Assembly: GCA_023954855.1 (NCBI GenBank)
Contig: JAGSGY010000024.1
Location: 1-64,000 of the forward strand
DNA: 64,000 bases
Direction: 5' to 3'
From: Pseudomonadota bacterium
GTDB taxonomy: Bacteria > Myxococcota_A > UBA796 > GCA-2862545
Shown: piece after piece, positions 35,942 through 44,673 of the stretch
How positions within the stretch are numbered: position 1 is the first letter of the stretch
Layout: each line of letters opens with the position of its first letter
Notes under the pieces: generated by a model
Told to the model about the DNA's origin: nothing
Seen by the model: the letters and a program-made list of their open reading frames with translations, nothing else
The model's database searches: none
Translations under genes and position numbers: made by a program

Positions 35942-36806
35942 GGCTTTCCTCGGTGGGAGAGGGCTCTTCTTCGTCAGCGACGTGGGGGTCTTCGAGCGTG
36001 ACCTCGCGGAACAAGCCCTGCCGATACTCGTGCACGACCAGCTCGCTCACCTTGTGCAGGTCGGGAATGCCCCCGCGCCCGAGGCAACCCCTTCGGCCCG
36101 CAATCGCCTCGAGAATCTCGAGGTCCCCGTCGGGAAGCTCAGGCAGCTTGTAGCGCTTCATCAGCGCCTCGGGGTAGCGCTCACGCAACACACTTACACC
36201 GTAAATCGCGAGCTCTTGATAGTCGAACTGCGTGTCCTTGATGGCGCCGGTCAGCGCAAGCCGAAAGCCGCACTCCGGAGGATTGAGCCGGGGCCAGAGA
36301 ATGCCGGGAGTGTCGAGAAGGATGGTGTTCTTGTCGATGGCAATGCGCTGCTGGCGCCGGGTCACGGCGGGGACGTTACCGGTCTTGGCGATGGTGCGGC
36401 CCGAGAGGATGTTGATCAGCGTGGACTTTCCGACGTTGGGAATGCCGACGACCATCACCGCCATGGGCCGGTCTGCGTTGCGGTCACGCGGAAGAAGACG
36501 GCGCCCGAAGCTCAGCAGCCCCTTCGCTTGCTTCACCTGACCGCGATGCAGCGGCACGGCACGCACGCCGTGCTCTGCCTGAAGGTGCACGCGCCACGCC
36601 TCGGTCGCCGCAGGATCGGCGAGGTCGCTCTTGTTGAGGACCTTGATGCACGGCTTGTCTCCGCGCAGGCGCCGCACTTCCGGATTCGAGCTGCTGTAAG
36701 GCACCCGCGCATCGAGCACCTCGATGATCAGATCCACCTCGCGCATGACCTTGCCGATCTCGCGCTTGGCCTTGTTCATGTGCCCGGGGAACCAGTGGAT
36801 CGCCAT
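35934..36806 (-). CDS. rbgA: Ribosome biogenesis GTPase RbgA/YlqF
   Basis: The second of two tandem ATGs (36806) is taken because GGAG lies five bases before it, giving 290 residues. The GTPase motifs are in circularly permuted order: G4 NKSD (58-61), then G1 GIPNVGKS (121-128), then G3 DTPG (165-168). MAIHWFPGHMNKAKREI is the typical YlqF N-terminus. The C-terminal domain (residues ~180-290) includes YGVSVLRERYPEALMKRY. RbgA promotes late assembly of the 50S subunit. The C-terminus is acidic (DEEEPSPTEESHD). The flavoprotein gene downstream overlaps by eight bases. Confidence 0.94.
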   Translation of the reverse strand: MAIHWFPGHMNKAKREIGKVMREVDLIIEVLDARVPYSSSNPEVRRLRGDKPCIKVLNKSDLADPAATEAWRVHLQAEHGVRAVPLHRGQVKQAKGLLSFGRRLLPRDRNADRPMAVMVVGIPNVGKSTLINILSGRTIAKTGNVPAVTRRQQRIAIDKNTILLDTPGILWPRLNPPECGFRLALTGAIKDTQFDYQELAIYGVSVLRERYPEALMKRYKLPELPDGDLEILEAIAGRRGCLGRGGIPDLHKVSELVVHEYRQGLFREVTLEDPHVADEEEPSPTEESHD

Positions 36807-36886
36807 CATCACTCCGACCCCGCAGGTAACCGACTGGAGGCACCTGATCCGAACACCCTGTCCTACACTGCGCCCACGGAGGCACC

Positions 36887-37621
36887 GTGGAGACACTCAC
36901 GCTCGAGGCCGAAGGCAAGAGCTGGCCTGCATCGATGATCTTGCCTGAGGGGCCCGGTCCCCACCCCGGCGTGGTGGTGATTCACGACATCACCGGCTTT
37001 CGCAACGACACGCTGCGTCACTGCCGACGCTTTGCCGATGCGGGCTACGCCGCCATCGCCCCCGACCTCTACGACGGCCACTCCCCTCGCTGCATCGTCT
37101 CGACCTTCGCGACGATGGCCAAAGAACAAGGCACCGCCCTCACCCTGATCGAGGCTGCCCGCGCGCGCTTGGCCGAGGAGGAGAACGTCGACGCCTCACG
37201 GATCGCGGTGACCGGATTCTGCATGGGCGGCGGCTTCGCCTTGCTCGCGGGTGCCGACGGAGCCTATGCCGTCGCAGCTCCGTTCTACGGCGCCGTGCCC
37301 GCGAAACAGGAGCGCCTCGAGGGCATCTGCCCCACTCTGGCCCAGTTCGGCGGCCAAGACCTGGCGTTCAGGGGCATGTCGTCTCGGTTGAGCCGTCACC
37401 TCACCGCTCTCGGTGTGACCCACGAAGTGATCGTGCACCCCGACGCGGGCCACTCCTTCATGAACGATCACCCCGATCTCAGCTTCAAGAGCGCGCGCTT
37501 CACCCCGCTACGCGGTCGCTACGAACCCGAGGTCGAAGCTCGCGCATGGGCCCGGCTGCTGCAGTTTCTCGGCGAACACATGTCCGCGGAGCACGCCGAA
37601 ACGCCTCCCACCATGGCATGA
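36887..37621 (+). CDS. Dienelactone hydrolase family protein
   Basis: The start is GTG at 36887 with GGAGG-like sequence just before it (CACGGAGGCACC). The 244-residue protein has a dienelactone hydrolase fold: GVVVIHDITGF, YAAIAPDLYDGHSPR, and the nucleophile elbow TGFCMGGG with Cys112, as in the family where Cys replaces Ser. FGGQDLAF supplies the acid and HPDAGHSFMND the His. No signal peptide. The PPP phosphatase gene starts seven bases after its stop, so they are probably co-transcribed. The substrate is not deducible. Confidence 0.92.
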   Translation: METLTLEAEGKSWPASMILPEGPGPHPGVVVIHDITGFRNDTLRHCRRFADAGYAAIAPDLYDGHSPRCIVSTFATMAKEQGTALTLIEAARARLAEEENVDASRIAVTGFCMGGGFALLAGADGAYAVAAPFYGAVPAKQERLEGICPTLAQFGGQDLAFRGMSSRLSRHLTALGVTHEVIVHPDAGHSFMNDHPDLSFKSARFTPLRGRYEPEVEARAWARLLQFLGEHMSAEHAETPPTMA

Positions 37622-37628
37622 TGCGCGA

Positions 37629-38375
37629 ATGTCAGACCGCACCTTCGCCATTGGCGACATCCACGGGGACCTGGAAGCGCTCAACACGCTGCTGTCCCGC
37701 CTTCCCGAGCTTGATTCGAAGGACACGATCGTGTTCCTCGGCGACTACATCGACAGCGGCCCCGAGTCTGCAGCTGTCGTGGAGCTGATCCGCCACGAGC
37801 TTCCGAAACGGCTCAAGGCCAAGATCGTCGTCCTCCGCGGAAACCACGAAGACGCCTGGCTCAAGGTCATCGACGAAGGGTGGCCGGGCTTCGTGATGCC
37901 CCCCGGCAACGGCACCCGCGAGACGTTCCGGTCCTACGTCGGCATGCCCCGCGACGCCGAAGTTGGACCCAAGCACTACAACACCCTCTTCGAGGGCGAG
38001 TTCTTCCCCGAAGACGTCGTCGAATGGATGCGCTCGCTCCCCTACTTCTACGAGGACCAGCACGCGATCTACGTGCACGCCGGACTCGCCTACGAAGACG
38101 GTCGCTGGCTTCATCCGGAAGAGACCGAGGACAAGCAGATCTTGCTCTGGCAGCGCAAGCAGGAGTTCTTCCTCGAGTACGACGGCAAGTCTGTGGTCTG
38201 CGGCCACACGGGCACGAACACCCTGCCCCAGACGGCAGACCAGTACACTCCAGACGACGCGAACGACGTCTACTGGGCCGGTCGCTCGGTCTACGCCGTC
38301 GACACTCTGTGTGGAAAGGGCGGCTTCTTGAGCGCCATCGAGTTCCCGAGCCGCCAGGTCTACGAGAGCCGCTAA
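37629..38375 (+). CDS. PPP-type metallophosphatase (Ser/Thr phosphatase/ApaH-like)
   Basis: The 248-residue protein has the three metal-binding signatures GDIHG (9-13), GDYIDSGP (38-45) and GNHED (71-75), and later histidines in AIYVHAGLAYEDG and VVCGHTGTNTLPQ. In canonical PPP enzymes the second motif is GDxxDRG; here Ser replaces Arg, which normally contacts the phosphate. The remaining residues suggest an active dimetal phosphoesterase acting on phosphoproteins or dinucleotide polyphosphates. No signal peptide. It could counteract the kinases encoded nearby, which is a guess. Confidence 0.9.
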   Translation: MSDRTFAIGDIHGDLEALNTLLSRLPELDSKDTIVFLGDYIDSGPESAAVVELIRHELPKRLKAKIVVLRGNHEDAWLKVIDEGWPGFVMPPGNGTRETFRSYVGMPRDAEVGPKHYNTLFEGEFFPEDVVEWMRSLPYFYEDQHAIYVHAGLAYEDGRWLHPEETEDKQILLWQRKQEFFLEYDGKSVVCGHTGTNTLPQTADQYTPDDANDVYWAGRSVYAVDTLCGKGGFLSAIEFPSRQVYESR

Positions 38376-38390
38376 TCGCGAGCGCTGCCC

Positions 38391-39554
38391 CTACGGGTGA
38401 ACCAGGCAGCCCCCAACGAAGCGACTCTTCCACTTCGCCTCGAGCGCGTCCTTGACCTGGTCAAGGCCGTAGACAGGCCCTGTGTGTGGCGTGAGCTTGC
38501 CTTGTTCGATCCACGCGAAGATCTGGCGAAGCCGCGGCTCGCGAATGCTCGGGTCGCGCACCGTGGAGATCACCGTCGGGCACCCGAGCACGTCCAGGCC
38601 CTTCATCATGATCAGGTTGGTCGGAAGCTGGTTCGCCCGCGGCGCCCCTCGCTTGCCCCCGCCATCGGCGACCAACGGCGTCGATGCCCATCCGACCACG
38701 AGAAAGCGGGCTCCAAAGCGCACGCAGCGAAGACTCTCGAGCGACAGCACCCCGCCCACGCCGTCGTAGACCACATCGACGCCCTTTCCGCCGGTGAGCG
38801 CCTTGACCTGCTCACGAAAGCGCGGTCCCCCACCCGCTCCTTCCGAGCCGCTGCAGGCAATCACATGGTCCGCGCCCTGGGCCTTCACCTCGGCAAGCTT
38901 GTCGGGATTGCGCCCGGTTGCAATGACCGTCGCCCCCACCAACTTGGCCACGTGAACTGCCGCGAGCCCCGTCGAACCCGAGGCGCCATGCACGAGCACC
39001 GTCTCGCCCGCTTTCAGCTGGCCACGGGCGATCAGGCAGTGGTAGGCGGTCTCGTAGTTCCCAAGGAGGCAGCTCCCGTGATCGAAGGTGAAGCGCTCGG
39101 GTAGGGCCATGAGGGCCTGCGCCGGAGCGACGGACCACGTCGCAAAGCCACCGTAGCGTCGGTGGGCCCCCAGTGACCTCGGACCGGTCTGAAATCCGTC
39201 GGCGAGCACCCGGTCTCCGACCTTCCACTCGGTCACGTCATCCCCGACCCAGGCCACCTCACCGCTGTACTCGAGCCCCGGCGTGTACGGAAGCTCACCC
39301 ATGTGCTGGTACTGACCGCTCGCCATCAGCAGGTCGACCCAGCCCACCGCCGCGCTGCGCACTCGCACGAGCACGTCGCGCGAGTCCAACGCCTGGACGT
39401 CGGGCGCCGGCTGTACCTCGAGCTCCATGCACTCCCGTACCGCCTGCATCGGGTCTTCGCCGTAGGCCCTGACCGTCACCCGTTGCCCGGCAAGCCCGCT
39501 CAAGCCCGTCCCTCGCGCATCTGAGTCTGATCCGACCCGCACCACTGCATACAC
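38391..39554 (-). CDS. Medium-chain dehydrogenase/reductase, quinone oxidoreductase-like
   Basis: The 387-residue protein has GGAGG upstream of the ATG. It shows the MDR fold: LVRVRSAAVGWVDLLMASGQY, PGLEYSGEVAWVGDDV, WKVGDRVLADGF, and the nucleotide-binding HGASGSTGLAAVHVAKL. No structural or catalytic zinc cysteine cluster is visible, which fits the zinc-independent quinone reductase (QOR)/VAT-1 branch using NADPH. The C-terminus includes the family's GPVYGLDQVKDALEA. It is convergent with the phosphatase gene (15 bases between stops) and divergent from the propeller lipoprotein by 124 bases. Confidence 0.93.
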   Translation of the reverse strand: MYAVVRVGSDSDARGTGLSGLAGQRVTVRAYGEDPMQAVRECMELEVQPAPDVQALDSRDVLVRVRSAAVGWVDLLMASGQYQHMGELPYTPGLEYSGEVAWVGDDVTEWKVGDRVLADGFQTGPRSLGAHRRYGGFATWSVAPAQALMALPERFTFDHGSCLLGNYETAYHCLIARGQLKAGETVLVHGASGSTGLAAVHVAKLVGATVIATGRNPDKLAEVKAQGADHVIACSGSEGAGGGPRFREQVKALTGGKGVDVVYDGVGGVLSLESLRCVRFGARFLVVGWASTPLVADGGGKRGAPRANQLPTNLIMMKGLDVLGCPTVISTVRDPSIREPRLRQIFAWIEQGKLTPHTGPVYGLDQVKDALEAKWKSRFVGGCLVHP

Positions 39555-39678
39555 TTCCTCCGCCTGGCCAACCTACCGCGTGCGGGGCACCGAGAGACCG
39601 TGGGGTCTTCGTGGGGTGCTCATGCGACGCGATGCGGCTATCGTCCCGTCCAACGTCATCCCTCATCTCGGAGATCTC

Positions 39679-41271
39679 ATGTCGCTCATTCGTCCTTCCA
39701 GCATCCTGCTGCTCGCCCTGTCCCTCGCCGCCTGCAACGACGACGGCGGCTCCACCGATGACACCGACTCCGGCATGACCGATAGCGGCGACACGGGCGA
39801 CACGGCAACGACCGACGAGGCGCCCGCCGTCGCGCTCAGCGGCGACACGGAAGGCGCGTCCGGTCAGGCCTTCGCCATCACCGTGACCCTCACCGACGAA
39901 GACGTCGACAACGTGACCGTCGAGGCCACCGCCGACGACACCACGCTGTTCCCAGCGGGCAGCCTGGTCGTGTCGGGCACCGGCGCCGACCGCACCATCA
40001 CCGCCACCTCCGCCTCCGCTGAGATCGGCATGGCCACGATCACGGTGACCGCCACCGATGCCGCTGACCAGGACGGTACCGCCACGACCGACGTCGACGT
40101 CTATGTGCACCGCACCGCCACTGGCGTGATCTTCTCGGGCAGCGGCGCCGCCGACTACTTCCACGCCGCCGATGTCGACGATGCCGGAAACGCCTACGGC
40201 TGCGGCTACTACGGCACCGGAGGCAGCACCCGGGCCGCCGTCATCAAGTACGACCTCACTGGCACCAGCACGTGGGACGTCGCCCTGACCGCCGCGATCG
40301 GCAACATCGGCCGCGAGTGCAGCGTCACCGGCGACGGCCAGGTCGCCTTCGCCACCCAGCTCAAGCCAGTCTCCAACTCCAACGCGCAGGCCACCGGCCT
40401 GTACACCTGGGACACCACGAACACGGAAGACCACGCGATCGTCTACGTCGCTGGGGGTCAGTCCGAGAGCTACGGCATGGACGCCGTCATCGCCGCCGAC
40501 GGCTCGACCTACCAGGTCTCGCAGACTGCCAGCTCCGGCATGTTCCTGTACAAGTTCAACACCGCCGGTACCGAGGTCTGGAACAAGCGCGTGGTCACGG
40601 GTAGCAGCAGCACCCGCATCACCGAAGTCGCCATCTCGCCCACCGGCAAGATCTGGGTCCTCGGCTACGGCAACGGCACACTCACCGATAGCGACGGCAC
40701 GACCTACACCGCCGCCGGCACCGACGGCTACTTCGCGGTCTACTCCGACGCTGGAGTTCTCGAAGAGTTCGAGCTGATCAGCACGTCCGAGAACGACTAC
40801 ATCGGTGATGTCGCCTTCGATGGCACCGACTTCTACATCGCTGGCGCCACCGAAGGCGTACTCGGAGCCGCGAACGTCGCTGGCCGTGACTACTTCGTGC
40901 AGAAGCGCAGCGCGATCGACACCGTCGCCTGGACCCACCAGAACGGCGTGACCGGTGGCAACAACTTCGCCGCCGACCTGGCCATCGGCCACGACGGCAC
41001 CGTCTACACCGCCGGCTACGCGCAGTACGTCAGCGCCAGCGACTCGAAGATGCACATCACCGCGATCAACCAGAGCACCGGCGCCGAGATCTACAGCACC
41101 CTGCACGGCACGGCGAGCAACTTCACCACGGCAGGCGGCATCGCCTACAGCGGCCGCGACCTGATCGTGACCGGCGCCAGCAACGGCGAGCTCGACGGCA
41201 CGACGCCCACGCTCGGCGGCAACGACGCGTTCCTTCTCTTCGCCGACCCGGTCGACGGCAGCATCCGCTAG
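39679..41271 (+). CDS. Lipoprotein with Ig-like domain and SBBP-type beta-propeller
   Basis: The start at 39679 has GGAG six bases upstream. The 530-residue product starts MSLIRPSSILLLALSLAAC (Cys19), followed by an acidic linker (residues ~20-55, DDTDSGMTDSGDTGDT). Residues ~55-150 are a cadherin/Ig-like module (AFAITVTLTDEDVDNVTVEAT). Residues ~160-530 carry blades of the type YKFNTAGTEVWNKRVV, with TEVAISPTGKIWVLGYG and WTHQNGVTGGNNFAADLAIG. SBBP-like propellers occur in surface proteins of Myxococcota. No catalytic residue was recognised. Its 3' flank forms a hairpin shared with the convergent gene. Confidence 0.85.
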   Translation: MSLIRPSSILLLALSLAACNDDGGSTDDTDSGMTDSGDTGDTATTDEAPAVALSGDTEGASGQAFAITVTLTDEDVDNVTVEATADDTTLFPAGSLVVSGTGADRTITATSASAEIGMATITVTATDAADQDGTATTDVDVYVHRTATGVIFSGSGAADYFHAADVDDAGNAYGCGYYGTGGSTRAAVIKYDLTGTSTWDVALTAAIGNIGRECSVTGDGQVAFATQLKPVSNSNAQATGLYTWDTTNTEDHAIVYVAGGQSESYGMDAVIAADGSTYQVSQTASSGMFLYKFNTAGTEVWNKRVVTGSSSTRITEVAISPTGKIWVLGYGNGTLTDSDGTTYTAAGTDGYFAVYSDAGVLEEFELISTSENDYIGDVAFDGTDFYIAGATEGVLGAANVAGRDYFVQKRSAIDTVAWTHQNGVTGGNNFAADLAIGHDGTVYTAGYAQYVSASDSKMHITAINQSTGAEIYSTLHGTASNFTTAGGIAYSGRDLIVTGASNGELDGTTPTLGGNDAFLLFADPVDGSIR

Positions 41272-41279
41272 TCCGACGT

Positions 41280-41311
41280 CACGGGCTGTGGCCTACCAGC
41301 CGCAGCCCGTG
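41280..41311. terminator. Hairpin between convergent lipoprotein genes
   Basis: Arms 41280-41292 and 41299-41311 pair over 13 positions (one G-T wobble) around a 6-base loop that contains the minus-strand stop codon. One arm encodes the last residues of the minus-strand gene (TGCGW). No T-tract follows on either strand, so it is a candidate two-way terminator or mRNA 3' end stabiliser only. Confidence 0.4.
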
Positions 41312-42012
41312 TTCCACATGCCGTCTCCGCCATTCGCGTCGAGCTCTTCGAGCCATGTGTCTCGCCAGTCCTCGGCGCGGGTCACGAAGTCGGCCACATC
41401 GTCGTCCTCTGCGGCGGCCTGCTGCATCGCCTCACCCTCGAGGTCGATGCGCCCCTCTGCGTTCCCAAGTCCGGGAATGCGCGACGAAAGCCGAGTGACC
41501 TGATCGCCCTCGGCCCAGGAATCGGCCTCGTCCATCGGCAACATGCCCGGCAGATCCGACCAGGCCTCGATCCAGGTCACCTCTCCAGCATCGTTGAAGG
41601 TGAACTCCTCGTAGATCGGGCATGGCCGCCCCTCGTGGGCCTCGTAGTAGAAGACCACCCGGCAGCGACCGAAGGGCTGAGTATCGAAAGCAAGGCACTC
41701 GCGCTCGGGAACCGTCGACGGGTAGAGCCGCAGCGCCGCGTCGGTCGCGAGAATGGTCTCACGAGTATACGCCGTAAGTTTGAGCCAGGGCGGCCATTCC
41801 CAGCGAGCCACGAGCTCCGAGTAGTTCGGGCCGAGGTCCATGTCTTCGGCAGTGTCCATGGTGTTGAAGTACCGATGGCTCTGCTCGATGTAGTAATCAT
41901 CGGTCTGTGTGGGCGACAGACAGCTGGCGAGCGCGTCTGGGCTGTCGCAGTCACCCGAGCAGCCCACGCTCGCCAAAGCGAGAAGTCCGAGTACGAGGCG
42001 TGTGGTGGTCAT
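41293..42012 (-). CDS. Lipoprotein of unknown function
   Basis: The start at 42012 has GGAG seven bases upstream. The product begins MTTTRLVLGLLALASVGC (Cys18; 239 residues). The mature part has several further cysteines (SGDCDSPDALASC, RECLAF, GRCRVVFYYEAHEGRPCP) and Trp/acidic-rich segments (ARWEWPPWLKL, TWIEAWSDLPGM). It ends in WNTGCGW. A nuclear-transport-factor-like or SnoaL-type fold is conceivable but not supported by motifs. It lies 4 bases downstream of the PRMT-like gene on the same strand. Confidence 0.78.
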   Translation of the reverse strand: MTTTRLVLGLLALASVGCSGDCDSPDALASCLSPTQTDDYYIEQSHRYFNTMDTAEDMDLGPNYSELVARWEWPPWLKLTAYTRETILATDAALRLYPSTVPERECLAFDTQPFGRCRVVFYYEAHEGRPCPIYEEFTFNDAGEVTWIEAWSDLPGMLPMDEADSWAEGDQVTRLSSRIPGLGNAEGRIDLEGEAMQQAAAEDDDVADFVTRAEDWRDTWLEELDANGGDGMWNTGCGW

Positions 42013-42016
42013 GGCG

Positions 42017-43294
42017 TCACTCCCGAGCCGCGAGTATCGCAGACCACCGATGCAGATCCAGGGGTCGGCCACAGTGCTCGAGGGCGGTGACCATCAAACG
42101 AAGGGACTGATCGCGCTCCAGTCCACCATCGAGGGCGCGTGCAAAGTTCTCGGCTGCAGCCAGTGGAAGTCCCGCGTTGAGCAGCCCAATGCCGAGGTTC
42201 TCGTAGGCGATGCCCGCCAGGTCTTCGCTGTCCGGTCCCAGGTGGGACACCGACTTCTGCCAGTAGCGAAGCGCCTGATCGATGTCCCCGGCCCCAAACG
42301 CCGCCGTGGCCAGGTTGGAGTTCGAAATCACCCGATCCCGGTCCGGCGACCAAGCGGTGGCGTCCGGTCTTGGGAGGGCCTCGGCATCAAAAATGGACTG
42401 GCCACTCCAGACCTCGGTGCGGGAGCCCTCGACGCTACCGGACCAAATCCAAACTGGGACGCCCGACTCGTCGAGGCGCAACCGAAACTGCAGCCGATCC
42501 CCGGCTTGAACCGCCATCGGGGTGCAGGGGAACAAGTACTGGCCCCAGTGCGTGTCGATCCCTGGCGCGGTCGAGAGCACGACGCCTTCGGCGAGGTCCG
42601 CTGACCAGAACCCAAGCACGCCACGGAGCACACCGTCACGCTGAATCTCGAAGTCGACGGTCGTGTCGAAGAACTCTGGCCGCGACGGCGGCTTCAGCAC
42701 TGCATAGGTCTGCGGACCCGCGAGCAACGCACTCTCACCGAGCTTCGTGGCGTAGCAGCTGTTCAGTGCGATGGGCAACGCGGCATCGAGATCCAGCCCG
42801 AGCAACGGCGTTCGCCATCGGTCCACCATCGGCACGCTGAAGTCGCCCGCGGGGGCGAGCTGCATGCGGATCTCCGACGGACAGAATCCCCCTCCTGGAC
42901 GCAGCCAACGGCCCGCAGCCGTGACTGCATCGAGCATCTCGTCATCGATCACGAAGCGTCCGAGGAACTCGCCAACGACGAGATCCACCTCTTCGACAGG
43001 CTCGAGCTCCACCGCGTCTGCCCGGTGAAGCACGATCCGGTCCGACAGGCCATTCGCTTGAATCAACCTCTCGGCCACCGCTCCCACACTCGCGGACTCC
43101 ACCGCGTGAACCCGGGCCCCCAGTCGCGCGGCGAGCATCGACAACAAGCCGGTTCCCGCGCCGAGATCGAGCACCACATCCCCAGGACGGATGCGACGGC
43201 GAAGCGCCCGATCGAAGGCTTCGACGCGCCATATGTCATCAAGCATGCGTCGGTGGTAGTCGAGATCGGTGTGATGGCCCCGGTCGATGCGCAT
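42017..43294 (-). CDS. PRMT-like protein methyltransferase with C-terminal TPR-like region
   Basis: The start at 43294 has GGAGG six bases upstream (425 residues). DYHRRMLDDIWRVEAFDRAL matches the PRMT N-terminal helix. Motif I is VLDLGAGTGLLSMLA (41-55), with the acidic VHAVE at 62-66. The 'double-E' loop region reads GEFLGRFVIDDEMLD (~108-122): the first Glu (109) is conserved, and the second is Asp118 with Glu119 next to it. A beta barrel follows (~150-320), then ~100 residues of TPR-like helices (NLATAAFGAGDIDQALRYW, YENLGIGLLNAGLPLAAAENF). PRMTs methylate arginines in eukaryotes; bacterial examples are rare. Arginine methylation is inferred. The lipoprotein gene follows 4 bases downstream. 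Confidence 0.83.
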   Translation of the reverse strand: MRIDRGHHTDLDYHRRMLDDIWRVEAFDRALRRRIRPGDVVLDLGAGTGLLSMLAARLGARVHAVESASVGAVAERLIQANGLSDRIVLHRADAVELEPVEEVDLVVGEFLGRFVIDDEMLDAVTAAGRWLRPGGGFCPSEIRMQLAPAGDFSVPMVDRWRTPLLGLDLDAALPIALNSCYATKLGESALLAGPQTYAVLKPPSRPEFFDTTVDFEIQRDGVLRGVLGFWSADLAEGVVLSTAPGIDTHWGQYLFPCTPMAVQAGDRLQFRLRLDESGVPVWIWSGSVEGSRTEVWSGQSIFDAEALPRPDATAWSPDRDRVISNSNLATAAFGAGDIDQALRYWQKSVSHLGPDSEDLAGIAYENLGIGLLNAGLPLAAAENFARALDGGLERDQSLRLMVTALEHCGRPLDLHRWSAILAARE

Positions 43295-43389
43295 CGCGCC
43301 TCCGCACACAGCTTTGCACGGAGGTCCGCCAAAGGGCAGCCCGACCCCGCCGTGGTACGTGAGAGGTAGGACACCAAGCAAGAGGACCC

Positions 43390-44631
43390 ATGCGTCACGC
43401 CTTACTGGCTTTGTTCGTCGCTGGATGCACCGGCTCCACCGAAGCCGAGGTCACCCGCCTGCCCGCCTGGGAGTCGCCCGCCGAGCCGACGTGCCCGGAC
43501 CGAATGCTCGCATCCGAAGAGGCCCTCGTTCGGGCCCCGTACCTGAACAGCGTGCGCCCGGACAGCCTCGTCGTGGCATTCGGCGCACCCCAGGCCGCCA
43601 CTGCCGCCACCGTGACCTACACCAACGCTGCCGGTAGCGCGCAGACCCTCGACGCCGCCCGCGAAGAGGTGCCTGGAGACGGCTCCACCATCGCGCTCTT
43701 TCACGCCGACGTCGGCGAGCTCGAGGCGGGGACTCGCTACTGCTACGAAGTGGCGATTGACGGGACGGTCGTGGCTTCCGGGCTGCACTTCGCGACCTCG
43801 GTCCCCAAGGACTTCGACACCACCGTGCGCTTCATCGCCATCGGTGACTTTGGCGCGGGAACCCCCGAGCAACTCGATGTCCGCGACGCCATGCTCGGCT
43901 ACGTGGACCGCGCCGACCTTTTCCTCACACTCGGAGACAACGCCTATGGCTCCGGCACCTACGACGAGTGGCAGCGCAATGTGTTTGCTCCCAATCGCGA
44001 GGTCCTACCCGAAGTGGCGTACTGGCCGACCTGGGGAAACCACGACTACAGCACCGACGATGCCGAGCCGGCGCTCGCCAACCACTTCCTGCCCGACACG
44101 CTGAAGCCCGAGCATCACGAGCGGTATTGGGCGCTCGATCACGGACCGCTCCACGTTGTCGGCCTCGACAGCGAAGGGGCGTTGCTCGACGCGTCGGAGG
44201 GCAATCAGATCGAGTGGGCCGAGGCCGATCTGGCCGCCAACACTGCACCGTGGACCCTGGCCCTCTGGCACAAGCCCGCGTTCACGGGACACGAGAGCCG
44301 CACCGGCGACTTCTTCGTCAACGCTAAGCTCAAGCCTCTCGCCCAGGACAACGGCGTGGACGTCGTGCTCACCGGGCACGATCACTTCTATGAGCGCTTT
44401 CATCCCGTCCTCGACGGCGAGCTGGTGGACCGCGAAGACGGCGGCATTCCCTGGATCATCTCCGGGGGCGGCGGCCGGGGCTTGTACCCGCTGGAGGGCC
44501 ACGAGAACGAGGCCTACGGGGCCGAGCGGCATCACTTTCTCTGGGGCGAGATCGACCAGTGCACCTTGCGAATTCAGGCCATCGGAACCGATGGCGAACC
44601 CTTTGACACCTTGGAGCTCGAACGCTGCTGA
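43390..44631 (+). CDS. Lipoprotein purple acid phosphatase-like metallophosphoesterase
   Basis: The 413-residue protein begins MRHALLALFVAGC (Cys13) with AGAGGA just before the ATG. Residues ~50-130 form the fibronectin-like N-terminal domain of purple acid phosphatases (DSLVVAFGAPQAATAATVTY). The catalytic domain shows FIAIGDFGAG, LFLTLGDNAYG, WPTWGNHDY, WTLALWHKPAF and VVLTGHDHFYERFHP in order, the full set of metal ligands. Ends in two Cys (CTLRIQAIG, LELERC). The enzyme should hydrolyse phosphate monoesters outside the cytoplasm. A lipoprotein gene and a kinase gene follow at 42 and 34 bases, perhaps as one operon. Confidence 0.93.
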   Translation: MRHALLALFVAGCTGSTEAEVTRLPAWESPAEPTCPDRMLASEEALVRAPYLNSVRPDSLVVAFGAPQAATAATVTYTNAAGSAQTLDAAREEVPGDGSTIALFHADVGELEAGTRYCYEVAIDGTVVASGLHFATSVPKDFDTTVRFIAIGDFGAGTPEQLDVRDAMLGYVDRADLFLTLGDNAYGSGTYDEWQRNVFAPNREVLPEVAYWPTWGNHDYSTDDAEPALANHFLPDTLKPEHHERYWALDHGPLHVVGLDSEGALLDASEGNQIEWAEADLAANTAPWTLALWHKPAFTGHESRTGDFFVNAKLKPLAQDNGVDVVLTGHDHFYERFHPVLDGELVDREDGGIPWIISGGGGRGLYPLEGHENEAYGAERHHFLWGEIDQCTLRIQAIGTDGEPFDTLELERC

Positions 44632-44673
44632 TGGGCAACAGCGCTCATGCTCTTCTTGACCGTGGGAGCCATG

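Noticed and set aside
39295-41106. Minus-strand frame of 603 codons opposite the SBBP lipoprotein
   Set aside because: It is antisense to a lipoprotein with signal and ribosome-binding site; it has Gly/Val/Asp-rich low complexity and no domain match.
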